A stretch of 51,839 nt of DNA from Paenibacillus naphthalenovorans (GTDB taxonomy: Bacteria; Bacillota; Bacilli; Paenibacillales; NBRC-103111). The DNA lies in the NCBI RefSeq assembly GCF_900099895.1, contig NZ_FNDY01000032.1, forward strand, positions 1 through 51,839, written 5' to 3'. The notes beneath the pieces are model-generated. The model was not told the DNA's origin and did not search any database. It was given only the letters and a program-made list of their open reading frames with translations. Below are positions 24,459-33,309 of the stretch, piece by piece (positions within the stretch are counted from its first letter, which is position 1; each line of letters starts with the position of its first letter). The position numbers and the translations under genes are program-made.

Positions 24459-24923
24459 ATGAACAAAACGTTTGACCGCTCGGCAGGCATTGTATTTTTA
24501 GCGATTGGCGCGGCGTTTGCCTTGGGCAGCCGGTCCATATCTTCCAGCGCCTACGGAAGCAACGTCGGGCCATCTATTTTTCCGTTAATTTTAGGCATTA
24601 TTCTAATGCTGCTTAGTGCAAGATTGATTTATGAAGCCGTCAAATATCCGGCTGCCCAAGATCGTTCTTCAAAGCCTAAGCTTGACTATAAGCGTTTCGG
24701 TATTATATTATCTGCAACGATTTTATACGGTCTTTCTATGGAACATATCGGGTACGTCATCAGTACATTCTTATTTTTACTCATCGGGTTCCAAACAATG
24801 AAGCGCGACCGGTGGATTTCGGCCATCATTGTATCAGCGCTTTGCTCAGGCGGGGTTTATTATTTATTCGTCGTCGTGCTTCAGGGTACGCTGCCGGGAT
24901 TCCCTGCTTGGCTGGGACTATAA
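24459..24923 (+). CDS. tctB: Tripartite tricarboxylate transporter, small membrane subunit TctB (first system)
   Basis: A 154-residue protein with four membrane segments (about 8-26, 35-57, 82-100 and 105-148). It has the TctB features of a glycine-containing first segment and GSNVGPSIFPLILGIILML, which contains the family's (G)P(x)FP motif. It forms the small membrane subunit that pairs with TctA. The upstream frame starts at 24390, but GGGGAGGA places the start at ATG 24459, matching the family length of about 150. Confidence 0.85.
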   Translation: MNKTFDRSAGIVFLAIGAAFALGSRSISSSAYGSNVGPSIFPLILGIILMLLSARLIYEAVKYPAAQDRSSKPKLDYKRFGIILSATILYGLSMEHIGYVISTFLFLLIGFQTMKRDRWISAIIVSALCSGGVYYLFVVVLQGTLPGFPAWLGL

Positions 24924-24954
24924 CAGGAGAGCGGCACCTTAGGAGGGAAACATT

Positions 24955-26481
24955 ATGAGCACAATGCAATATTTAATGGACGGCTTTATCACTGCTTTTG
25001 CATGGCACAATCTGCTCTTCGCTTTCTTTGGCGTTCTTATCGGCACATCGGTAGGGGTTCTGCCCGGCATCGGACCGATGAGCGGCGTAGCGCTGCTGAT
25101 CCCTATCACTTCATCGATTACAGGAGGCATGCCTCCGGATGAAGCGGCAGTAAGCTCGATCATCCTTTTGGCGGGCGTATATTACGGCGCGATGTACGGA
25201 GGATCGACGACTTCGATACTGCTGAATACGCCAGGGGAGTCATCATCTGTCGTAACCGCCATCGACGGTTACCAAATGGCCAAACAAGGCCGGGCCGGAG
25301 CCGCATTAGCCATCGCGGCGATCGGTTCGTTCGTAGCAGGGATGTTCGCATTGATCGGTCTGATCTTCCTGGCACAACCGCTGTCTGCGGTTGCGATTCG
25401 ATTCGGGCCTGCCGAATATTTCTCATTAATGATCCTTGGCTTATGTGCAGTTAGCGGTTTAGCCGGAAAATCGATGACCAAGGCAATGATCATGACGATT
25501 CTCGGACTATTGCTCGCAACCATCGGTATAGACAATGTATCCGGTGTGGCACGTTTTACGTTCGAACTTCCGGTGTTATATCAAGGTCTGGAATTTCTGA
25601 CCGTGGCTGTAGGGCTTTTCGCACTGGGAGAAGTGTTCAAGACGATTTTGGAACGGGAGTCCAACGATGGCACTCTTGCCAAAATCAACCGTATCCTGCC
25701 GACGAAACAGGACATGAAAGACAGTGCGATGCCCATGGTCCGTTCATCGCTGCTCGGTTTTTTCATCGGCATATTGCCGGGCGCAGGTGCAACACTGGCA
25801 TCCTTTTTCTCTTATATTATGGAGAAAAAGGTAAGCAAACATCCCGAGAAATTCGGCAAAGGCGCCATTGAAGGCGTAGCTGCACCGGAAACGGCAAATA
25901 ACGCAGCTGCCGGAGGCGCAATGATTCCGCTGCTGACGCTGGGCATTCCGGGGTCCGGAACGACGGCCATTCTGATGGGCGCATTAATCATGTACAATGT
26001 TCAGCCGGGTCCTCTGCTGTTTGAAGAGCATCCCGGAGTGGCTTGGGGCCTGATCGCAAGTATGTTTATCGGTAATCTCATGCTGCTTATTTTAAACATG
26101 CCGCTGGTTAGAGTGTTCGCAAAAATTATCGAAACGCCGCCGAAGTATTTGATTCCGGGCATCGTCGCGATTTCGGTGTTCGGTGTCTATGCCGTACAAG
26201 CGTCGGTATTTGATTTGATGCTCTTGGTCGGATGCGGACTAGCCGGTTATTGCCTGTCCCGCAATGACTTCCCGTTGGCACCGCTGGTGCTGGGTCTCGT
26301 TCTTGGTCCAATGATCGAGAACAATATGCGGCGGGCGCTTACGGGCTCCAATGGCGATTTTATGATTTTCCTGCAGAAGCCGCTTTCTCTGGTATTCCTT
26401 CTGCTTGCGCTTCTTTGGATTACGATTCCTCTGCTGCTCAAGATGCGCGGCAAAAAAGTGCTTGTCAACGAAGAAGGATAA
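24955..26481 (+). CDS. tctA: Tripartite tricarboxylate transporter, large membrane subunit TctA (first system)
   Basis: A 508-residue integral membrane protein with about ten to twelve segments. It carries the two family signatures: GTSVGVLPGIGPMSGVALLIP near the N-terminus and FIGILPGAGATLASF near residue 265, plus GVAAPETANNAAAGGAMIPLL. TctA forms the transport path, driven by ion gradients, not ATP. It is preceded by TAGGAGGGAAA and ends 20 bp before a terminator, so the histidine kinase is transcribed separately. Confidence 0.93.
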   Translation: MSTMQYLMDGFITAFAWHNLLFAFFGVLIGTSVGVLPGIGPMSGVALLIPITSSITGGMPPDEAAVSSIILLAGVYYGAMYGGSTTSILLNTPGESSSVVTAIDGYQMAKQGRAGAALAIAAIGSFVAGMFALIGLIFLAQPLSAVAIRFGPAEYFSLMILGLCAVSGLAGKSMTKAMIMTILGLLLATIGIDNVSGVARFTFELPVLYQGLEFLTVAVGLFALGEVFKTILERESNDGTLAKINRILPTKQDMKDSAMPMVRSSLLGFFIGILPGAGATLASFFSYIMEKKVSKHPEKFGKGAIEGVAAPETANNAAAGGAMIPLLTLGIPGSGTTAILMGALIMYNVQPGPLLFEEHPGVAWGLIASMFIGNLMLLILNMPLVRVFAKIIETPPKYLIPGIVAISVFGVYAVQASVFDLMLLVGCGLAGYCLSRNDFPLAPLVLGLVLGPMIENNMRRALTGSNGDFMIFLQKPLSLVFLLLALLWITIPLLLKMRGKKVLVNEEG

Positions 26482-26500
26482 TCGTATTCCGCTTTTCCGT

Positions 26501-26535
26501 CCCTTCACTGACTTTAACATCAGTGAGGGGATTTG
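26501..26535 (+). terminator. Terminator between tctA and the sensor kinase gene
   Basis: CCCTTCACTGA (26501-26511) pairs with TCAGTGAGGGG (26519-26529), one T-G wobble, followed by ATTTGTTT. Confidence 0.7.
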
Positions 26536-26602
26536 TTTCGTTCATCGGCTGAATATTGTATGCTAATAATATTATGATCTGCGGAGGGAGAACGAAACGA
26601 AA

Positions 26603-28228
26603 GTGAGGCTGCAAACCAAGCTCATCGTACTCATCTGTTCGCTGCTGTTCACGGTGCTTGTTCTTTTAAGCGTCGTTATTGAATATATGGTGACTTCCTT
26701 GTTGAAGGATCAAATCGGCACAAGAGCCTTAAAGGTAGCCGAATCGGTGGCCTCGATTCCGGAAATCAGATATGCTTTCGACTTGCCGGATCCGTCATCC
26801 GTCATTCAGCCGATAGCGGAGGACATCCGCTCCAAAACAGGGGCTGAATTCATCGTCATCGGCAACCGAGATGGAATACGCTATTCCCATCCGTACCCCG
26901 ACCGGATCGGCAAGGAAATGGTCGGGGGAGATAACGGGCCGGTGCTGCAGGGGATGTCGATCATTTCTGAAGCCGAAGGCTCGCTTGGCCCTTCGCTGCG
27001 GGGCAAAGTACCGATTCACTCCGACAATGGAGATGTGATCGGCATCGTTTCTATCGGTTTTATGATCGATGATATTAATCAATGGGATGACGTCTACCAG
27101 CGACAGATTTTTATCATCGCTCTTGGCGCGTTGCTGGTTGCGCTAATTGGGGCGGTGATGATCGCCAGAGGGGTCCGCCGTTCCATTCACGGATTGGAGC
27201 CGGAAGAAATCGGCGCTCTTTATATGGAGAAGAAAGCGATACTCGAATCGATCCGCGAGGCGCTGCTGGCGATAGACAGCAGCGGGCGGATCACCATGGC
27301 CAACCAGCAGACACTGCACATCCTTGGTCTGAAGGACGATGCAGAATTGCTGGGAAAACCGATTCAGGACGTCGTACCGACCACCCGGCTGCTGGAGGTC
27401 ATCCGGACGGGGCAATCCCATTTTGACGAAATGATGCTGATCAACGGACAAGAGGTTGTAGTCAACAGAGTTCCTGTCTTCAACCGGAAACAGGAGGTCA
27501 TAGGTGCTGTGGCCAGCTTCCGGAATAAGTCCGAATTGTTTCGTTTGGCTGAAGAGCTGTCTCAGGTCAAACGATTTGCAGAAGGACTGAGGGCGCAAAC
27601 GCACGAATATTCCAATAAGCTTTATGTCATCTCGGGTTTGATTCAGCTCGAATCGTATCAAGAGGCGGTTGAGATGATCTCAAGAGAATCCGACGTCCAT
27701 CAAAACCTGATTCAGTTCATCATGCGTGAAATTCCCGACCCGGTCATTGGCGGACTTCTCATCGGCAAATATAACCGGGCGCAAGAGTTGAAAATTCAAT
27801 TTGAAATCGACCGGGAGAGTTCTTTCAGGGATGTACCCGGATGGATTGACAAGGATCTGCTGGTAACCATCATCGGGAATCTGGCGGACAATGCCATGGA
27901 AGCTCATCTTGAGCATTCGATCGACGAAGAGAAAAAAGTCACCCTATTTTTGAGCGATCTGGGTGATGATTTAATGATCGAATGTGAAGATAACGGGCCG
28001 GGAATCCCGCCGCATTGGTCCGACAGCATATTTGAGAGGGGAGTATCCAGCAAAGAGGGCGAGCACAGGGGCATTGGACTTTCCTTGGTGAAGCACGCTG
28101 TGCAAAGGCTTGGAGGAACGATACAGCATGAGCCGTCCGCAGATCACGGAACGATTTTTTTCGTCGTTATTCCTAAACGGAACCCCAATGCAGTCCCCGC
28201 AGGCACAGCTTTCGTTACGAAGGAGTGA
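26603..28228 (+). CDS. Sensor histidine kinase of the CitA/DcuS family
   Basis: A 541-residue membrane kinase. Segment one (about 7-29), an extracellular PASp/Cache domain (about 32-165, containing GNRDGIRYSHPYPDRIGKEM, a typical carboxylate-sensor motif), segment two (about 170-190), a cytoplasmic PAS domain (about 210-310), then RAQTHEYSNKLYVISGLIQL with the phosphoaccepting histidine, and an HATPase domain with N, G1 (DNGPGIP) and G2 (HRGIGLSLV) boxes. CitA/DcuS kinases sense citrate or C4-dicarboxylates outside the cell. Start GTG 26603, GGAGGG about 14 nt upstream. It is followed 6 bp later by the response regulator. Confidence 0.9.
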   Translation: MRLQTKLIVLICSLLFTVLVLLSVVIEYMVTSLLKDQIGTRALKVAESVASIPEIRYAFDLPDPSSVIQPIAEDIRSKTGAEFIVIGNRDGIRYSHPYPDRIGKEMVGGDNGPVLQGMSIISEAEGSLGPSLRGKVPIHSDNGDVIGIVSIGFMIDDINQWDDVYQRQIFIIALGALLVALIGAVMIARGVRRSIHGLEPEEIGALYMEKKAILESIREALLAIDSSGRITMANQQTLHILGLKDDAELLGKPIQDVVPTTRLLEVIRTGQSHFDEMMLINGQEVVVNRVPVFNRKQEVIGAVASFRNKSELFRLAEELSQVKRFAEGLRAQTHEYSNKLYVISGLIQLESYQEAVEMISRESDVHQNLIQFIMREIPDPVIGGLLIGKYNRAQELKIQFEIDRESSFRDVPGWIDKDLLVTIIGNLADNAMEAHLEHSIDEEKKVTLFLSDLGDDLMIECEDNGPGIPPHWSDSIFERGVSSKEGEHRGIGLSLVKHAVQRLGGTIQHEPSADHGTIFFVVIPKRNPNAVPAGTAFVTKE

Positions 28229-28234
28229 TTTTGG

Positions 28235-28960
28235 ATGGAGAATGAGATGGAGGGACGGTTTCCGATTCAAGTCCTGATTATTGAGGACGATGAACGCATT
28301 GCGGAAATCAACCGGCGCTTTGTCGAGAAGGTCGAGGGATTCTCCGTCATCGGAATGGCTACCGATGAGACGCAGGTGGTAGAAATGCTGCAGGTATTGG
28401 AGCCGGATCTGGTGCTGCTCGATATTTATTTTCCCGAAACAAACGGACTCGAGATTCTCCGGATGATCGGACAAGAATTCAGACAAACGGATGTGATTAT
28501 GATCACCGCGGCCAAGGAAGTAGATGCCGTTCGGGAAGCGATCCGTGGGGGCGTTTTTGATTATATCATGAAGCCTGTTCTGTTTAACCGGATGCGGGAA
28601 ACCCTGCTGCGTTACCAGACCTTTTACCATACGATCCGTCAGCTTCGGCGGGAAAACGCCCATATCAGTCAGGACGAGATCGATCGCCTGCTTCAAGGCC
28701 CGGGAAAAAAAGAAGCACAGGTGGTCGGCGTTTCCCTTCCGAAAGGCATCGACAAGCTTACGCTGGATAAAATCATCGGAGCGATAGCCGAGGCCGACGC
28801 ACCTTTAACCGCTGAACAAACGGCAAAACTGGTTGGCGTAAGCAGGTCCACCGCCCGTCGATATCTTGAGCATCTGGTTGTCGAAAATAAGCTGAGAGCG
28901 GACCTGTCCTACGGAGACGTCGGGCGACCGGAGCGAGTCTATCGAAAGTCTATAAATTAA
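28235..28960 (+). CDS. Response regulator of the CitB/DcuR family
   Basis: A 241-residue regulator. The receiver domain has LIIEDDER, phosphoacceptor Asp in LVLLDIYFPETNGLE (about residue 62), the T in MITAAKE and K in YIMKPV. The C-terminal output domain has an HTH around LTAEQTAKLVGVSRSTARRYLEHL (about 185-210), as in CitB/CitT/DctR proteins. It would be phosphorylated by the kinase encoded directly upstream and activate carboxylate transport genes, probably the tct operon just before it, and possibly the second one. AAGGAGTG precedes the start. Confidence 0.9.
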   Translation: MENEMEGRFPIQVLIIEDDERIAEINRRFVEKVEGFSVIGMATDETQVVEMLQVLEPDLVLLDIYFPETNGLEILRMIGQEFRQTDVIMITAAKEVDAVREAIRGGVFDYIMKPVLFNRMRETLLRYQTFYHTIRQLRRENAHISQDEIDRLLQGPGKKEAQVVGVSLPKGIDKLTLDKIIGAIAEADAPLTAEQTAKLVGVSRSTARRYLEHLVVENKLRADLSYGDVGRPERVYRKSIN

Positions 28961-29023
28961 TTACATTAATCATTTAGGACAATAAGTATTTTTCCGCCAA
29001 AATGGAAAGCAATTGTATGCCGG

Positions 29024-29089
29024 CTGAAGGGATCGGTCCCGTTCATTGATGTCGCGCAGCACCAGCCGTAGAATGCGCACGTCGGGATC
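29024..29089 (-). pseudogene. Short fragment resembling uridine kinase (udk)
   Basis: In the 296-bp gap between the response regulator and the next gene, the minus strand encodes DPDVRILRLVLRDINERDRS with no start codon. It closely matches the internal segment of uridine kinases (TDxDVRI(L/I)RRxxRDIxERGRSLxSVI). The similarity stops on both sides. It is a remnant of about 22 codons. A uracil permease gene lies 630 bp away, which fits a former pyrimidine-salvage locus, but short length limits certainty. Confidence 0.5.
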
Positions 29090-29095
29090 TAGTCG

Positions 29096-29132
29096 TTTCG
29101 GCAAAACGAGCCGTTCGCCCGTTTTGCCGAAA
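29096..29132. repeat. Perfect 13-bp inverted repeat
   Basis: TTTCGGCAAAACG (29096-29108) pairs with CGTTTTGCCGAAA (29120-29132), an 11-nt loop and no T-tract on either side. It adjoins the udk-like fragment. Function unknown; it may be a regulatory hairpin or the scar of a small element. Confidence 0.6.
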
Positions 29133-29148
29133 GGAACTGTCCACTGGG

Positions 29149-29180
29149 GTTAGTACTAACATCCCGTTTTGTGGTATGCT
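29149..29180 (+). promoter_or_regulatory. Candidate promoter with a 12-bp palindrome
   Basis: The perfect palindrome GTTAGTACTAAC (29149-29160) lies just before a -10-like TATGCT (29175-29180), overlapping the -35 position. It may be an operator for the 131-residue gene that follows 76 bp later. Confidence 0.4.
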
Positions 29181-29256
29181 AGTTTCATGGCATTATCCAG
29201 TATCTTATTCATACGTTCAGGCGATTCCGCAGCAGAAATACGAGGAGGAAGGAACG

Positions 29257-29652
29257 ATGAACGAAAACTTTATTAAGATCAAGGCGCTCGAGGGCGACCT
29301 GAAGCTATCCCACAAGAAGCGCGATTTCGGTCTAACGGTATCCACCAAGGAATTGATTTTTCAAAAGCCTCATGCGAATTACCATATTATGCTGGAGGAT
29401 ATCATCAGCATCACTCCGTTTGAACTCCCTGCGGGCTCCCGTCCGGTTCGGCTAAGCACCAGCAAGTCTGTCGGAAGCGAGACCGTAAATACTCAGTCAG
29501 GCATGCAGCATTACCGGGTGTATGTAAGAGAAGCGGTGCTGCATAACCGCAGCGGCATCTTCAAGCTGGGCTCGTCCCAATTTATTCTGCCCATTCTGCA
29601 CGATTTGGTGATAGCCATATCCAAGTACGGCGGATTGGAACCCATCTCGTAA
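29257..29652 (+). CDS. Conserved-looking protein of unknown function
   Basis: A 131-residue soluble protein, probably beta-rich, with GLTVSTKELIFQKPHANYHIMLEDI reminiscent of a PH-like fold, a serine/threonine-rich middle (STSKSVGSET) and a C-terminal helix (LPILHDLVIAISKYGG). I do not recognise a named family. AGGAGGAAGGA precedes ATG 29257; the open frame extends to 29176 without a second ribosome site. It has its own promoter and a shared terminator with the convergent uracil permease gene. Confidence 0.6.
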   Translation: MNENFIKIKALEGDLKLSHKKRDFGLTVSTKELIFQKPHANYHIMLEDIISITPFELPAGSRPVRLSTSKSVGSETVNTQSGMQHYRVYVREAVLHNRSGIFKLGSSQFILPILHDLVIAISKYGGLEPIS

Positions 29653-29668
29653 TATGGTTTAAATACCA

Positions 29669-29712
29669 AATACCCTGCAAAGGCATGGCTGCCGCTGCAG
29701 GGTATTTTCTTT
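29669..29712 (+). terminator. Bidirectional terminator, 131-residue gene and uracil permease
   Basis: AATACCCTGC (29669-29678) pairs perfectly with GCAGGGTATT (29697-29706), followed by TTCTTTATT. Confidence 0.75.
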
Positions 29713-29721
29713 ATTCGGAAT

Positions 29722-31002
29722 TTATTCGCTTGATTCGTTCATCAGCTTCAGCTTTTCCAGCAGTTTAAAGAAGAGGCTGATCAGAATGGCCAGGACAGTC
29801 GCGAGCGCCATCCCTTTGAGCGAAAAACTGCCGATCGTCAGGGTGGCTCCGCTGATTCCGATCACAAGGACAATGCTCGTCAAAATCAGATTGCTGGCTT
29901 TGGAGTAATCCACTTTGGTTTCGACCAGCATTCGAACTCCGGAGGCCGCGATGACGCCGAACAAGAGGAGAGATACGCCGCCCATGACCGGAACGGGGAT
30001 GGTACGGATGATTTCGGTGAGCTTGCCGAAAAACGAAAGAATAATGGCAATGACCGCAGCTCCTCCAATTACCCAAGTAGAGTATACGCGGGATATGGCC
30101 AAAACGCCGATATTCTCGCCGTATGTCGTATTCGGTGTGGAGCCGACGAAGCCGGAGAGGATCGTCGAAATCCCGTTGCCGAGCAAGGAACGATCCAGTC
30201 CCGGGTCTTTCGATAAGTCTTTTCCGACGATGTTGCCGGTCACAATCAGATGCCCAATATGCTCTGCTATAACGACAAGCGCGGCCGGTGCAATAATGAT
30301 GATGGCCGAGAGGTTAAACTGCGGGAAATAAAAGTGCGGCGCTGCAACGATATCCGCTTCCGCAACTGCTCCAAATTGAACAAAGCCCATAAACCAAGCG
30401 AGAATGTAGCCGCAGATAATGCCGACAAGAATCGGAATGATCTTCAGAAAGCCCCGGAATACAACGGAGCCTACAATCGTAATGAGCAATGTGAAGGAAG
30501 AGACGATGATCGCTTTAGGATCAGGCGACCATTCCGCAACATCAGCCGGTTTGATGAAGCCTGCCATTTCGGCAGCTACCGGTACCAGCTCCAGTCCGAT
30601 AACGGTGACGATGGCACCCATGGCTGCAGGCGGAAAAACGATGTCCAACCAGCGGGTTCCCACTCTGCTGATCAATAAAGCAACCAAGGTGAAAATAATC
30701 CCGGATGCAATAAATCCTCCAAGAGCCGCTTCATAAGGCAGCCCCGCTGACAAAACAGCAAATACAGGAGACAAATAGGCAAAACTGGAGCCGAGATAGG
30801 CCGGTATTTTCCCTTTGCAAAGCCAAAGATACAGCAATGTTCCGATTCCGTTCATCAGCAGTATCGTGGCCGGGTCCACTTCAAACAGGAAGGGGACAAG
30901 CACGGTTGCGCCGAACATGGCGAATAAATGCTGGAGACTGAGCGGCAAGCTCTGCAGCAGCGGAAGGCGCTCATGAACCCCGATTTGTTTAGGTTGCTTC
31001 AA
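29722..31002 (-). CDS. uraA: Uracil permease (NCS2 family)
   Basis: A 426-residue transporter with about fourteen membrane segments. The family motifs are present: QHLFAMFGATVLVPFLF near the N-terminus, PAYLGSSFAYLSP, and the substrate-site AEHIGHLIVTG and GNGISTILSGFVGSTPNTTYGENIGV. It is a proton-linked uracil importer of the UraA/PyrP type. The start is TTG 31002 with AAGGAGTG upstream on the minus strand; no PyrR attenuator structure was recognised in the 110-bp leader. The gene is monocistronic. Confidence 0.9.
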   Translation of the reverse strand: MKQPKQIGVHERLPLLQSLPLSLQHLFAMFGATVLVPFLFEVDPATILLMNGIGTLLYLWLCKGKIPAYLGSSFAYLSPVFAVLSAGLPYEAALGGFIASGIIFTLVALLISRVGTRWLDIVFPPAAMGAIVTVIGLELVPVAAEMAGFIKPADVAEWSPDPKAIIVSSFTLLITIVGSVVFRGFLKIIPILVGIICGYILAWFMGFVQFGAVAEADIVAAPHFYFPQFNLSAIIIIAPAALVVIAEHIGHLIVTGNIVGKDLSKDPGLDRSLLGNGISTILSGFVGSTPNTTYGENIGVLAISRVYSTWVIGGAAVIAIILSFFGKLTEIIRTIPVPVMGGVSLLLFGVIAASGVRMLVETKVDYSKASNLILTSIVLVIGISGATLTIGSFSLKGMALATVLAILISLFFKLLEKLKLMNESSE

Positions 31003-31113
31003 AACAATACACTCCTTGACGGTCCAGGTTAATGTACAAACACCTCAACTATCTTATCAAATTTCGGCCAAAATGCCATCCTTTTTTTGCACCTTGGCAC
31101 TCCAAGGCTGTAA

Positions 31114-32187
31114 TTAGCGGTTCATTCTCTTTATGGGTTGAAAATCGATCCGATATTCGACGTTAATCTTCATTCTGGGCCAATAAGAAGACCACTCTTT
31201 ATTGCTTATAGGCCGGGAAAAGGGACGAAGGGTAAGTTTCCCCACCCCTATAGGGTCAACATTCCATTTTTGTAATTTATTCAGAAACATGATCGTATGC
31301 TTTTCCAAAAAAGTCTCTATCTCTTCATTAAGGCTCAAATAGTCTTCCGTTATAGACATATTTTTGTCCCCGCGGTATTCTTCGATTCTTCCTTGCAGAT
31401 TCACCTGGATGGACATGGCCGAGAAATCCTTATTAAAATGAATTTGTGTTTTGGAGCGAACCTGACCTATACTTACAGCTAAATCGGGTATAGAAAGGTT
31501 TTTGAGGTAATAATCGTTGCTGATCAATTGAAAAATTTGATCATTTAGCTTGTCGATGCTTCCTACAAGTTTGTCCTCTTGAAAAAAAGCTGTTCCTTTA
31601 TATATGAAATTGTCTTTACCAACCTTGAATACAGGCAGGAAAGGATCCGTGTAGGGAGAGTACAGTCGATTTTTGAATTCATGTAAATTCACGATGCTCA
31701 TTTCACCTTGATGCCTATTCTCGTAATGCTTGAACATGCGATAAAGAAAAAAATCAAGGTGGGCTTGCTTGCTTATCTGGCCCTTGATGTAGTCTTCAAA
31801 ACTTCCCTCTACTACGGCCACATAAAGGCGTTGAGAAATATCGGGATCGTTTAACAATGTATCTATAAGGGTGAGGGTTCCTTTTTTGGCAAGATTTTTA
31901 TTGATTAATACCATCCGAAGCTGACCGGATTTAAACTCCCGATAATAAATTAAATTAAATTCCTTTCCCCCTTGCTTGAGCAGTTTCACCTGCTTACTCA
32001 GCAGACGCTTTTTTTCATTGATTAACGGAGGAACCAATGTACTGATTTTTAGCATTCCTTCTTCACCTTCATTGAAAGACCAAAAAACCACAGGGGCTAT
32101 TTCTTCAATCGTATTGTTCTCTACAAACGGTGAACATCCCGTTGTGAACAAAAGGGCTATTAGCAAACACCTCTTGATCCAAATCAT
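31114..32187 (-). CDS. Spore germinant receptor C subunit (GerC-type lipoprotein)
   Basis: A 357-residue lipoprotein. The signal peptide MIWIKRCLLIALLFTTGCSP ends in the lipobox TTGC. The rest has the Ger(x)C fold, ending in the C-terminal domain with IEEYRGDKNMSITEDY and FLEKHTIMFLNKLQKWNVDPIG, a typical Ger(x)C block. With A and B subunits it forms a germinant receptor in the inner membrane of dormant spores. The frame extends to 32265 but the ATG 32187, 11 nt after AAAGGGG and 2 bp after the B-subunit stop, gives the proper signal peptide. Confidence 0.88.
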   Translation of the reverse strand: MIWIKRCLLIALLFTTGCSPFVENNTIEEIAPVVFWSFNEGEEGMLKISTLVPPLINEKKRLLSKQVKLLKQGGKEFNLIYYREFKSGQLRMVLINKNLAKKGTLTLIDTLLNDPDISQRLYVAVVEGSFEDYIKGQISKQAHLDFFLYRMFKHYENRHQGEMSIVNLHEFKNRLYSPYTDPFLPVFKVGKDNFIYKGTAFFQEDKLVGSIDKLNDQIFQLISNDYYLKNLSIPDLAVSIGQVRSKTQIHFNKDFSAMSIQVNLQGRIEEYRGDKNMSITEDYLSLNEEIETFLEKHTIMFLNKLQKWNVDPIGVGKLTLRPFSRPISNKEWSSYWPRMKINVEYRIDFQPIKRMNR

Positions 32188-32189
32188 AC

Positions 32190-33305
32190 TTAGACACGCC
32201 CCTTTAATTTGCCGGCAACCACAAGGATGGCCGGAACCAGTAAGTAGGATAATGCACTCAAGCATACCTCCAGGATGAGTCCGATGCTATGCTCGATTCC
32301 TTCCTGCCAGAATGACACATTGGCGATGAGCAAACATAGACAAATGAAAATACAACTAGCATAAAAGCCCGTTCGGGTAGGCGGCTTATCCTGCTTCCCG
32401 AGCATGATTCGGGTAGCTCCGTAAAAAAAGAGAATAAAGATGGCAGCGACGAATACGAAATGAAAGAGGTTAAAGGAAATCAAAATCATATCGATCCGCT
32501 CAAACACAGGGGATTCCAGATAACGGATCATATTCACTACCGGAAACTCACTTTTGCTCAAATAATTGGAGCCATAAAAAAATAAAGCGGCTGCAAATAT
32601 AATGACATATTCCAGAACGGAAAGCGCATTCGCGGCGAATACATATCTAAACAGCTTAGGGCCTTTGTCCAGCCATGGAAGCAAACAAACCAAGTATTCG
32701 GGACCTGACAAAGCCGACCATATGAACAACAAGCCTTTCCAGGAGTCCATGGACCAGTTTGTCGGTATGAGGGGATATAGATCGTAAAGCGAAGCAACCG
32801 GCGGTATGAAAAAAGGAACAAAAAATAAAATGATCCAAAATGAAGCTAGAAAAGTGATCACAACAAATCGTATTACTTTTTCCATTCCCGTAACGGCTAA
32901 ATAGCAGCTAATGGAAAAAGCAAATAATATCAACCAATATATGTTCATAGAGGGGAAAACGAAATAATGGATCACTTCCACATAACTCAGTGTGATCACC
33001 GTAATTTTGACTAGAATGAGAACCCAGCCGACCAAAGCAAACATACGAACCGTCCGTTCGCCAAAAAGCTGAACAAAGCCGTGATAATCCTTTGGAGACG
33101 TATCCGAGGAGAACCATTTGGAAAGAAGGGTCAGATTGATTTGTGATAATATCCCCATGACAATGATCCCCCAAATCATATAGGAATGAATCAAATACAT
33201 GGGAAGCATTAAAGCAAAGTAAAGCAGCTGCAACCGGTTTACGATAAGCATGGCATATATACCGCCATTGGCGGACGATTTTTCAAATATGGAAAATTCT
33301 CTCAA
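32190..33305 (-). CDS. Spore germinant receptor B subunit (GerB/GerKB type)
   Basis: A 371-residue integral membrane protein with about ten segments, of the amino-acid-permease-like spore germination family. It has the early pattern LPMYLIHSYMIWG and the segment VHYFVFPSMNIYW. It is the candidate ligand-binding subunit of the receptor. Translation is coupled: only 4 bp separate it from the A subunit and 2 bp from the C subunit. ATG 33305 is preceded by GGAGGAGATGATC. Confidence 0.88.
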   Translation of the reverse strand: MREFSIFEKSSANGGIYAMLIVNRLQLLYFALMLPMYLIHSYMIWGIIVMGILSQINLTLLSKWFSSDTSPKDYHGFVQLFGERTVRMFALVGWVLILVKITVITLSYVEVIHYFVFPSMNIYWLILFAFSISCYLAVTGMEKVIRFVVITFLASFWIILFFVPFFIPPVASLYDLYPLIPTNWSMDSWKGLLFIWSALSGPEYLVCLLPWLDKGPKLFRYVFAANALSVLEYVIIFAAALFFYGSNYLSKSEFPVVNMIRYLESPVFERIDMILISFNLFHFVFVAAIFILFFYGATRIMLGKQDKPPTRTGFYASCIFICLCLLIANVSFWQEGIEHSIGLILEVCLSALSYLLVPAILVVAGKLKGRV

Positions 33306-33309
33306 ATGA

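Noticed and set aside
27971..28696. A 241-codon minus-strand frame across kinase and response-regulator genes
   Set aside because: It spans two well-supported genes in antisense and has no domain.
31092..31107. Hairpin CCTTGG-AGTG-CCAAGG between gerC and uracil permease genes, considered as terminator
   Set aside because: On the minus strand it is followed by an A-run, not a T-run, so it is not a normal intrinsic terminator for gerC.
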